A stretch of 57,436 nt of DNA, from the NCBI GenBank assembly GCA_002071175.1, contig MWER01000013.1, forward strand, positions 135,412 to 192,847. The letters run 5' to 3'. The DNA comes from Bacteroidetes bacterium ADurb.Bin037. Its GTDB lineage: Bacteria > Bacteroidota > Bacteroidia > Bacteroidales > UBA932. The notes beneath the pieces were generated by a model that was given only the letters and a program-made list of their open reading frames with translations, made no database searches and was not told where the DNA came from. The translations under genes were made by a program, and so were the position numbers. Positions within the stretch are counted from its first letter, which is position 1. The number at the start of each line of letters is the position of its first letter. Shown here piece after piece: positions 1-6,349 of this stretch.

Positions 1-598
1 AGCAGCCTGGCTGGTTTAGTTCGTGTGAACTCAGGCTGGAACCTGCCGCAGGAGAATAAGGCTGTATGGAATAGCCCTTGTACAAGAGTCCTTTATCATA
101 GATGTCCTTCAGTAAGTACCAGACCGTTTCAATATAAGAGTTGTGATAGGTGACATAGGGACGACTCATATCTACCCAGTAAGCCATCTTTTCCGTCAGG
201 ATTTCCCACTCGCGGGTATAGCGCAGCACCTCTTTCCGACAGATGGCGTTGAACTCCTGGATCGATATGTTTTTTCCGATATCTTCCTTGGTAATGCCCA
301 ATTGTTTTTCCACGCTCAACTCTACGGGAAGACCATGCGTATCCCACCCTGCCCTGCGTTCAACCTTGAAACCGCGCTGCGTTTTGTACCGGCAGACGCT
401 ATCCTTGATGGAGCGGGCAATAACGTGGTGAATACCCGGAATGCCGTTGGCCGAGGGAGGTCCTTCAAAGAAAATGAACGAAGGAGCATCCGGACGGTCT
501 TCTATACTATGGCGGAATGTTTCCTCACGATTCCACTTTTCCACGATCTTCTTCTGGATCGCAGGCAGATCAAAGGTCTTATATTCAGGAAACCTCAT
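1..598 (-). CDS. ileS: Isoleucyl-tRNA synthetase, N-terminal part (gene runs off the window)
   Basis: Reading the minus strand from the ATG at 598 gives an open frame of about 199 codons to the window edge, with no stop. The protein begins MRFPEYKTFDLPAIQKKIVE and soon shows the class I synthetase signature region EGPPSANGIPGIHHVIARS, in which the HxxH-like segment is the HIGH-type ATP-binding motif. GWDTHGLPVE follows, typical of isoleucyl/valyl enzymes. The enzyme charges tRNA-Ile in the cytoplasm. The start is supported by a TATCTTTG -7 element at 631-624 on the same strand, giving a short leader. The editing domain, KMSKS motif and C-terminus lie outside the window. The similar ValRS is the main alternative, but the early sequence fits IleS better. 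Confidence 0.95.
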   Translation of the reverse strand, partial: MRFPEYKTFDLPAIQKKIVEKWNREETFRHSIEDRPDAPSFIFFEGPPSANGIPGIHHVIARSIKDSVCRYKTQRGFKVERRAGWDTHGLPVELSVEKQLGITKEDIGKNISIQEFNAICRKEVLRYTREWEILTEKMAYWVDMSRPYVTYHNSYIETVWYLLKDIYDKGLLYKGYSIQPYSPAAGSSLSSHELNQPGC

Positions 599-619
599 AA
601 CAAATAGAGCTAAAAATAG

Positions 620-650
620 TTTGCAAAGATACGAATCTTACCTATCTTTG
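620..650 (+). promoter_or_regulatory. Bacteroidota promoter of cvpA (TTTG-N19-TATCTTTG)
   Basis: TTTG at 620-623 and TATCTTTG at 643-650 are separated by exactly 19 bases, a full match to the Bacteroidota vegetative promoter. The cvpA ATG begins only five bases after the -7 box, so the transcript is predicted to be leaderless or nearly so. Confidence 0.75.
624..631 (-). promoter_or_regulatory. Bacteroidota -7 element of ileS
   Basis: The minus strand reads TATCTTTG, a match to the Bacteroidota -7 consensus TAnnTTTG, 25 bases before the ileS start. No clear -33 TTTG is visible. It lies between the -33 and -7 boxes of the divergent cvpA promoter, so the two polymerases would occupy overlapping DNA. 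Confidence 0.55.
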
Positions 651-655
651 AAAGC

Positions 656-1159
656 ATGTTAGCAAAACTTTCTTTCAACTACGTAGATATCATACTCCTG
701 ATTATATGGATCGTGGCCATAATCGAGGGGTTGACCAAAGGGCTCATCAAGCAGGTTTTCGGTATCCTGGCCCTGATCCTGGCCTGCTACTGTTCTTATC
801 ATTTTACAGGTTTTGCGATGGATCGCATAGTAGAATGGTTCGGATGGAATGGGCAAGGTCTGCGGATAGTGGCCTTTGTCCTGACTTTCGTTATTGTTCT
901 GATCATTGTCCTGATCCTGGGACATCTTTTAGACAAACTGATGAAAATTGTCCTGCTCGGATGGCTCAACCGGCTGACGGGTGCCATATTCGGCTGGATC
1001 AAGTGGAATATCCTTGTAGTGATCATTATGTACGTATTGAACCTGATACATGCCTGGGTACCGTTCCTGCCACGGGGAATTTTCGCTGCATCGCGCCTGT
1101 ACAAGGTGATCGAAACATTTTCATCCATCCTGCTGCCTTATCTTCCTTTCCTGGACTGA
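656..1159 (+). CDS. cvpA: CvpA family membrane protein
   Basis: This 167-residue protein consists mainly of four hydrophobic segments (about 10-30, 33-53, 70-95 and 112-130), with the CvpA-like N-terminal pattern NYVDIILLIIW...GLTKGLIKQ. CvpA proteins are inner-membrane proteins named for colicin V production in E. coli; their biochemical function is still poorly defined, and they have been linked to envelope homeostasis. The ATG at 656 is the only sensible start, since no other in-frame start precedes the first helix. It is divergent from ileS. The following bacteriocin-type cassette begins 77 bases later with its own promoter. The proximity to an export system is suggestive, but CvpA genes are widespread and the link may be chance. 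Confidence 0.85.
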   Translation: MLAKLSFNYVDIILLIIWIVAIIEGLTKGLIKQVFGILALILACYCSYHFTGFAMDRIVEWFGWNGQGLRIVAFVLTFVIVLIIVLILGHLLDKLMKIVLLGWLNRLTGAIFGWIKWNILVVIIMYVLNLIHAWVPFLPRGIFAASRLYKVIETFSSILLPYLPFLD

Positions 1160-1224
1160 TTCATTTCTTTTGATCGTATCCGGTCTTTTTTTTCATTTGT
1201 CCGGAAATTTTCTTTTCTGCTCTT

Positions 1225-1232
1225 TAGGTTTG
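1225..1232 (+). promoter_or_regulatory. -7 element of the bacteriocin-type cassette
   Basis: TAGGTTTG matches TAnnTTTG and ends four bases before the ATG at 1237. No TTTG lies at the ideal spacing; the nearest, 1196-1199, is 25 bases upstream. It suggests the cassette is transcribed from here with a leaderless first cistron. Confidence 0.5.
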
Positions 1233-1236
1233 CATC

Positions 1237-1554
1237 ATGAAGACCATTCGCAAACCTTCATACCCTGCTCTGGTACGTGCTTCGGCCGGTGATCACATCA
1301 TTCCCGGAAGGAGGAACAAGGGGTTTGTTATTCTTTTTACAATGATCGTACTGGCTACACTGGTAGGAATGGTCGTCTTCCTGCAATTTATTTTCGCGGA
1401 GCTGTCCGGGGAGAAAGATCTGCTATCCGTCAGAAACAGAAACGTGCGGACTCTGTTTTCGGAAAACAGAAAAGAGGGGAAAGAAAAGACAGCTCCGTTT
1501 TTTTACGGCTATAACGATGAAAAAGATACGTATCAGACAACACCACGTCAGTGA
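1237..1554 (+). CDS. Small single-pass membrane protein of unknown function
   Basis: This 105-residue protein has a basic N-terminus, one transmembrane segment at about residues 29-53 (FVILFTMIVLATLVGMVVFL) and a charged C-terminal tail. I do not recognise the family. The frame is supported by a -7 box just upstream and by its position as first gene of the exporter cassette. It overlaps the exporter gene by 38 bases, which suggests translational coupling. The stretch after the helix (QFIFAELSGEK) faintly resembles the start of periplasmic adaptor (HlyD-type) proteins after their membrane anchor, so a truncated adaptor is one guess. A small accessory or immunity protein is another. Neither can be shown from the sequence. 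Confidence 0.5.
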   Translation: MKTIRKPSYPALVRASAGDHIIPGRRNKGFVILFTMIVLATLVGMVVFLQFIFAELSGEKDLLSVRNRNVRTLFSENRKEGKEKTAPFFYGYNDEKDTYQTTPRQ

Positions 1555-3715
1555 TTGCGGTGCGGCATGCCTGGCGTCTGCCGCCGCCTGGTTCGGATTG
1601 CGCTTTCCTCTGGAGCAGATCCGGCAATGGAGCGGTACGCAGACGCACGGCATTTCCGTACAAGGAATACGGGAAGGGGCCCGTGCCCTTCATTTGGATG
1701 CGAAAGCCTACCACCGTAGTCACGATGCCGGAGTTACGGATGAAAAGCTGTTCGCCAACCTTCCGTACCCTTCCGTTCTCCATATGCTCAAAGAAAACGG
1801 ATACACACATTTTGTGGTTTTTTACGGAATGACTTCACCGTGGTTTCGCAGAAAACGGAAATGCCGCATCATGGATCCCGAGGACGGGCGGATGCACTAC
1901 AGGCAGGTATCCGCTATAATAAAGGAATGGACCGGAGTGGTGGTGACATTGAGCCCGGGAGGAGGGTTCGCAAAAGGCAATCATATACCCGGATTTCTTT
2001 ATAGGATCAAGGTCCTGATGCAAGGACAAAAGCAACAGTTCCTCTCTGCCCTGGGTGCATCACTTCTTTATACCCTGACCGGGATTATCTCAGCTCTGTT
2101 CCTGCAACAGATTACAGACCGGGTTATTCTCCGTAGTGCGGGGAATGTCCTGCAAACGCTGGGTCTTGCTATGGTTTATATAGCCCTGTGCGCTATGGCG
2201 CTCAATATATTCAGGATCCGGTTCCTCCTGCACATCGGGCTTAGAACGGCCATGAGGCTGACCGGGGGCTTTTACCGGCATATCATGTACCTACCCCAGC
2301 GGTTCTTTGACCAACGGCAATCGGGGGAACTTGTGGCACGTATCAACGATACTTTCAAGGTAAGCGCCTTCCTTGGCAACGGACTGCTGAACATAGCACT
2401 GAGCGTCTTTACGCTGCTGTTTTCATTTGTGGTCATGTTTCTTTTCAACAGGGAACTGAGCTGGATTTGCATGGCTTCATTACCGTTGTATGCCGGAGTT
2501 TATTACCTGTTTGACAGGCGCAACAAGGATACGCAACGTCGGATCATGATCGCGCAAGCGGGACTGGAAACACAACTGGTGGACACCTTGCGGGATGTAG
2601 CCCAAATCAAATACTGTACGGCACAAGAACAAATGATAGATCAGGTGCGGGAGCATTTTGGAATGTTTGCCACCCAGTCCTGGAAGGGCGGCATGAACCA
2701 GTTACGGGCAGCCACCCTGGGAGACACCGTCACCCGGGGAATGGGACTGGCCATCCTGTGGCTGGGAGCTGCCTTCGTGACACGGGATCTGATGAGCCTG
2801 GGCGAATTGTTCACCTTTTATGCACTTACCGCTTATTTTTCAGCCCCTGTGTCGGAGATCATTTCCTTCAGCCAAAAATACCGTGACGCCCGCATTGCGG
2901 CGGAAAGGCTCTTCGAGATCATGGAACTGGGAACGGAAGAGGATCCGGCAGGTAACGACCCAAAAGCGGTCAAAGCGGAGATCCCGGGCGGAGACCTTCG
3001 CCTGGAAGGATTGTCGTTCCATTATCCGGGCAGAATGCCGCTGTTTGAAGATTTTAACTACAGTTTTCCGGCAGGGAAGATCACCGGTATTGCCGGGGAA
3101 AGCGGCTCGGGCAAGAGTACCCTCGGGGCGCTGATCATGCGGATGTACCTGCCGGACAAAGGGATCCTCCGCCTGGGAGGGACGGAAGCCGATGACATTC
3201 CCCTGAATGTCTGGCGCCGTCATATAGGAATCGTTCCGCAGAAAGCGGGATTGTTCGAGGGAAATATACTGGAAAACATCGCTCTGGGAGACCCCTCTCC
3301 GGATCTGGACCGTATAGCCTCGCTGTGCAGGGAACTCGGACTGGACAGCTTTCTTTCTGCGCTGCCCAGGGGAATCCTGACACCTATTGGAGAACAGGGC
3401 GTTCAGCTGTCGGGAGGACAGCGCCAGCGTATCGCTCTGGCCCGTACGGCCTACCGCAAGCCGTCGTGGATCATCCTGGATGAAGCGACGTCATCGCTGG
3501 ACAGTACCTCGGAAACCCTTGTGCTCAATGCTTTACAGAACTGGAGCCGGCAAGGTGCCGGGATCATAGTCATAGGACACAGGATGTCCACCCTCTCCAT
3601 AGCAGAAAACATAGTAGTGCTGGAAAATGGCAGGATCAAGGGAAACGGACCGCACCGGGAACTGATAGACAACAATAAACAATATGCTGCCTGGTGCAGG
3701 CAGCAGGGATTATAA
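1517..3715 (+). CDS. Peptidase C39-containing ABC transporter (PCAT) for double-glycine peptides
   Basis: This 732-residue protein has three parts. Residues 1-150 are a C39 cysteine peptidase with Q8, the nucleophile C14 in SDCGAACLAS, H98 in THFVVFYGM and D120 in IMDPEDG. Residues 165-440 form the six-helix exporter domain. Residues 480-732 are the ATPase, with Walker A GESGSGKST (K533), signature LSGGQ (631-635), Walker B IILDE (D655, E656) and a switch histidine in VIGHR. PCATs cut leaders after a GG motif and pump the mature peptide across the inner membrane. All catalytic residues are present and the length is typical. The two GG peptides directly downstream (3795-4228) are the obvious substrates. 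The start MKKIRIRQHHVSDCG is the usual PCAT N-terminus. Confidence 0.95.
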   Translation: MKKIRIRQHHVSDCGAACLASAAAWFGLRFPLEQIRQWSGTQTHGISVQGIREGARALHLDAKAYHRSHDAGVTDEKLFANLPYPSVLHMLKENGYTHFVVFYGMTSPWFRRKRKCRIMDPEDGRMHYRQVSAIIKEWTGVVVTLSPGGGFAKGNHIPGFLYRIKVLMQGQKQQFLSALGASLLYTLTGIISALFLQQITDRVILRSAGNVLQTLGLAMVYIALCAMALNIFRIRFLLHIGLRTAMRLTGGFYRHIMYLPQRFFDQRQSGELVARINDTFKVSAFLGNGLLNIALSVFTLLFSFVVMFLFNRELSWICMASLPLYAGVYYLFDRRNKDTQRRIMIAQAGLETQLVDTLRDVAQIKYCTAQEQMIDQVREHFGMFATQSWKGGMNQLRAATLGDTVTRGMGLAILWLGAAFVTRDLMSLGELFTFYALTAYFSAPVSEIISFSQKYRDARIAAERLFEIMELGTEEDPAGNDPKAVKAEIPGGDLRLEGLSFHYPGRMPLFEDFNYSFPAGKITGIAGESGSGKSTLGALIMRMYLPDKGILRLGGTEADDIPLNVWRRHIGIVPQKAGLFEGNILENIALGDPSPDLDRIASLCRELGLDSFLSALPRGILTPIGEQGVQLSGGQRQRIALARTAYRKPSWIILDEATSSLDSTSETLVLNALQNWSRQGAGIIVIGHRMSTLSIAENIVVLENGRIKGNGPHRELIDNNKQYAAWCRQQGL

Positions 3716-3724
3716 AATTATAAA

Positions 3725-3771
3725 GCAAACGCGCGCTTGCAGGCGGAATCTCACGCGCCTGATCGGTGAGA
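3725..3771 (+). other. Two RNA hairpins between exporter and precursor genes
   Basis: The 79-base gap holds two inverted repeats: GCAAACGCGCGCTTGC at 3725-3740 (imperfect) and TCTCAC...GTGAGA at 3749-3754 and 3766-3771 (six base pairs). Neither is followed by a T-run, so they do not look like terminators. They could mark an RNA processing site or protect the 5' end of the precursor message, which would let the peptides be made in excess over the exporter. No -7 box is visible in this gap. Confidence 0.4.
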
Positions 3772-3794
3772 ATTAACAATAAAACCTAAAAGTT

Positions 3795-4019
3795 ATGAAT
3801 GATTATGTGATGCAGAATTTTGGGTTCGTCACCCTGGACGTATCTCTGCAGTGTGCCATAACCGGAGGAGATTCCGAGTATGGCTTCTTGGGTGATCTTC
3901 TTCAGGATCTCTTAAGCGGACTGGCGTCAAAAATGGGCAAGGCAGGGATCCTGGTTGGCATGCTGGCCAAGAACATTGACAGTTTTATCGATGGATTTAA
4001 AGCAGGATGGAACAAATGA
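3795..4019 (+). CDS. Double-glycine leader peptide, putative bacteriocin precursor A
   Basis: This 74-residue peptide has a 25-residue leader ending CAITGG and a 49-residue predicted core starting DSEYGFLGDLL. The leader shows hydrophobic residues at -4 (I), -12 (L) and -15 (F), the positions read by C39 peptidases, and shares GFVxLx5CAITGG with the next gene at identical spacing. The core has no cysteine. It is rich in Gly, Leu, Lys and Asp in an amphipathic-helix pattern, and contains a GxxxG motif (GILVG), as in two-peptide (class IIb) bacteriocins. It follows the PCAT gene, and its stop overlaps the next start (ATGA). A pheromone or other secreted peptide is possible. There is no similarity to bacteroidetocins that I can see. 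Confidence 0.8.
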   Translation: MNDYVMQNFGFVTLDVSLQCAITGGDSEYGFLGDLLQDLLSGLASKMGKAGILVGMLAKNIDSFIDGFKAGWNK

Positions 4020-4228
4020 AAACGATGAACTACGATCCTTCAATGAGCGGTTTTGTGTTGCTGGGCGACACAGCCTGCTGTGCCATAACAGGCGGCATGT
4101 CCGATTTTGATGCCGACCTGGCCTACAAGTTCGGAGAAATCCTGGGACAAGCCTTTCGGGCATTATACGATCTGGGCTGCAGCCTGTTCGGTAAACTGAT
4201 CAAAAAGCCGGCCCCGGCTAATGCGTAA
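4016..4228 (+). CDS. Double-glycine leader peptide, putative bacteriocin precursor B
   Basis: From the ATG at 4016, which overlaps the stop of precursor A as ATGA, the product has 70 residues: a 27-residue leader ending CCAITGG and a 43-residue core starting MSDFDADLAYK. The leader repeats the GFVxLx5CAITGG motif of its neighbour. The core has one cysteine (DLGCSLFGK), one GxxxG motif (GEILG) and a basic C-terminal stretch. An earlier ATG at 4007 would add three residues, and the ATG at 4025 would shorten it. The two cores differ outside the leader, as expected for complementary partners of a two-peptide bacteriocin rather than duplicates. The gene overlaps the downstream protease gene by eight bases. 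Confidence 0.8.
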   Translation: MKTMNYDPSMSGFVLLGDTACCAITGGMSDFDADLAYKFGEILGQAFRALYDLGCSLFGKLIKKPAPANA

Positions 4229-4940
4229 ATACCTTTTCATAGCCTATCCCGTTTGGCTATATGTCATTTTTTCCGTACCGACTTTACTGATCTCTGCCAT
4301 CTTATACACAAAAGGGGCGGATATCCTGACAGTCAATTCCATTGGGTCCATGGGAATGGTTGTCGCATACCTTAAGGGAAAGCGAAAAAAAATGACACAA
4401 TGGCCGGAAATATCCTGGAAACGGATTTTCCTTACTACAGGAACCATGCTTATCCCTGTGGTAATACTGACAACAAGCCTTACGGGAAAGGCTTTTTTAT
4501 ATGTGGACCTGACAACTTATCTGATCAATTGCACCTGGACTTTTTTTTGGGTCTCATGTTGTGAGGAATTGCTTTTCAGAGAATTTCTAATGATCAGGAT
4601 GCGTAAAGCCGGTATGCCCGGATGGCTTACGCTTCTGCTACCTGCCCTGTTATTTTCCCTTTGCCACAGACCGGAATCGGTATCGCTGCTGGTTCAGCGA
4701 ATGGTCCTTGGAATGCTTCTTGGGTATATCTTCATGAAAAAAGAAAACATAGCCCTGAACGTGGCTGCGCACTGGATTTACAATATTGTAATATACACTT
4801 TTCAATGTACCGTACAACAAGTTACTGTTCTTTACTCCGCCTCGCGTGCCGGGCTAAATGTATTGCTTTGCCTGCTTTCGCTTTTAGGCATCGTTGTTGC
4901 ATATTCTATAAATAAAAGTAAATTTGCAGGATATATTTAA
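4221..4940 (+). CDS. CPBP family intramembrane metalloprotease, likely bacteriocin immunity or processing protein
   Basis: This 239-residue protein is strongly hydrophobic and carries the full CPBP (CAAX protease/Abi) set: EELLFR at 115-120, FSLCH at 145-149 and HWIYN at 184-188. Such proteins cut substrates within the membrane. In Gram-positive two-peptide bacteriocin loci, Abi homologues give immunity to the producer. Here the gene overlaps precursor B by eight bases, so its translation is tied to the peptides, which fits immunity. A role in trimming the exported peptides is the alternative. The 3' end contains the promoter for the tolC unit. Confidence 0.85.
   Translation: MRKYLFIAYPVWLYVIFSVPTLLISAILYTKGADILTVNSIGSMGMVVAYLKGKRKKMTQWPEISWKRIFLTTGTMLIPVVILTTSLTGKAFLYVDLTTYLINCTWTFFWVSCCEELLFREFLMIRMRKAGMPGWLTLLLPALLFSLCHRPESVSLLVQRMVLGMLLGYIFMKKENIALNVAAHWIYNIVIYTFQCTVQQVTVLYSASRAGLNVLLCLLSLLGIVVAYSINKSKFAGYI
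4897..4926 (+). promoter_or_regulatory. Internal promoter for tolC-hlyD-tsaB
   Basis: TTG at 4897-4899, 19 bases, then TAAATTTG at 4919-4926 fits the Bacteroidota promoter. It lies within the last 45 bases of the CPBP gene, and the tolC ATG is 20 bases beyond the -7 box. The export and tsaB genes can therefore be expressed without the bacteriocin cassette. Confidence 0.55.
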
Positions 4941-4946
4941 AAGAAC

Positions 4947-6335
4947 ATGAAAAAACGTTCCTCTCTTATATGGCTCCTTGTTCTGATCATTCCCCTGTCA
5001 CTTCAGGCACAGAAAAAATGGTCCCTTGAAGAGTGCATCCGGTATGCCTGGGAAAACAACCTGACGATCAAACAACAGGAACTGGGAGTCGCCCAGTCGG
5101 AGAACATCCATTTTCAGTCAAAAATGGCATTTGCCCCTTCGTTGAGTGCACGTGTCAGTGAGAATATCAACTGGGGACAATCCGTTGACCTGTCAACACT
5201 TACGATCCTCAATCATGTCAGGAGCACCAATACAGGCGTAGGGATCTACGCCGATATGGACCTGTTTACGGGCTTTCAAAAACTCAACACGGTAAAACAG
5301 GAGCGATCCCGATTGAAGATCGCCATAGAAGAAGTGCAGAAACTGCGCAACGATATCTCCATTGAGATTACGCGCAGTTATTTGAATGTCCTGCTTGCCG
5401 GGGAGATCCTGGAAGCAGCCCGGAAAAGCCGGGAAAGCGTAACCGAACAGTGTTCCCGTACAAGAAAACTGGTAGAAGCAGGCAGTCAGCCCATGAGTGC
5501 CCTGCTTGAGATCGAATCCCAACTGGCAACGGAAGAAGTGCAAGTAGTAGAAGCACAGAACAACCTGCGAACATTCTACCTGACTCTAAAACAGTTACTT
5601 GACCTGCCTGTAGACGAGGCCTTTGAGATCACAGTGCCCGGATTAGGCAATCTCCAGGAAATGGAACCCGTATCCGTAGAGGACCTCTATTACGCTTCGC
5701 AGGGCCTTCCTCAGATCAAAAAGACGGAGTATAACCTGGAACAACGCCGGCACGAGCTGGCCATTGCCCAAGGCGGCCGCTACCCCAGGCTTTCCCTCTC
5801 TTTCGGCTATTCATCCTTCTATTCGGATGCCAACAAGAAAAAGAAAGAAGAGACCAATCCCGAAGAAAACGGTACAAATCCCTTAGATAATCTTTTCGGC
5901 GATTCCTCTGCAGGTTTCTGGGATCAAATGAAGAATAACAATAACCCTTCCATAGGGTTATCGTTGACCATTCCCATATTCAACAGATGGCAGGTCAATA
6001 CCAATATTAAAAACGCAAGGCTGGGACTTGAAATGGCAGACCTGGAGATGAAAAACGCACACCATATGCTCATGAAGGAAGTACAGCAGGCTGCCAATGA
6101 TGCGACTTCCACCTACCTCAGGACGGAAGCCACCAGAAAAAACTTTGAAGCCATGGAGGAATCGTTCCGTTATGTGCAGCAGAAATTTGATATAGGGATG
6201 CTAAACGGAACCGACTACATTGTATCGAAGACGAATTTGTTCAAAGCGCAAAGCAATTACATCCAGGCAAAATACGAACATGTGTTCAAACTTAAGATCC
6301 TGGACTTCTATAAAGGCATTCCCATTACGTTATAA
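4947..6335 (+). CDS. tolC: TolC family outer-membrane efflux protein
   Basis: This 462-residue protein starts with a signal peptide (MKKRSSLIWLLVLIIPLSLQAQ). Two long helical repeats typical of TolC-type channel proteins follow, beginning KWSLEECIRYAWENNLTIKQQE and ending with a helical hairpin rich in coiled-coil heptads. Trimers form a channel-tunnel across the outer membrane and periplasm. The gene starts six bases after the CPBP stop and 14 bases before the adaptor gene, so the two form one unit. An internal poly-Lys/Asn stretch (about 290-335, including KKKKEETNPEENG) is likely a loop. It may be the outer-membrane exit for the PCAT upstream, or part of a separate efflux pump. Confidence 0.93.
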   Translation: MKKRSSLIWLLVLIIPLSLQAQKKWSLEECIRYAWENNLTIKQQELGVAQSENIHFQSKMAFAPSLSARVSENINWGQSVDLSTLTILNHVRSTNTGVGIYADMDLFTGFQKLNTVKQERSRLKIAIEEVQKLRNDISIEITRSYLNVLLAGEILEAARKSRESVTEQCSRTRKLVEAGSQPMSALLEIESQLATEEVQVVEAQNNLRTFYLTLKQLLDLPVDEAFEITVPGLGNLQEMEPVSVEDLYYASQGLPQIKKTEYNLEQRRHELAIAQGGRYPRLSLSFGYSSFYSDANKKKKEETNPEENGTNPLDNLFGDSSAGFWDQMKNNNNPSIGLSLTIPIFNRWQVNTNIKNARLGLEMADLEMKNAHHMLMKEVQQAANDATSTYLRTEATRKNFEAMEESFRYVQQKFDIGMLNGTDYIVSKTNLFKAQSNYIQAKYEHVFKLKILDFYKGIPITL

Positions 6336-6349
6336 TAATATCACTCTCT

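Noticed and set aside
3749..3771. Hairpin after the exporter gene as an intrinsic terminator
   Set aside because: No T-run follows it, and no promoter is visible before the precursor genes, so it would cut them off.
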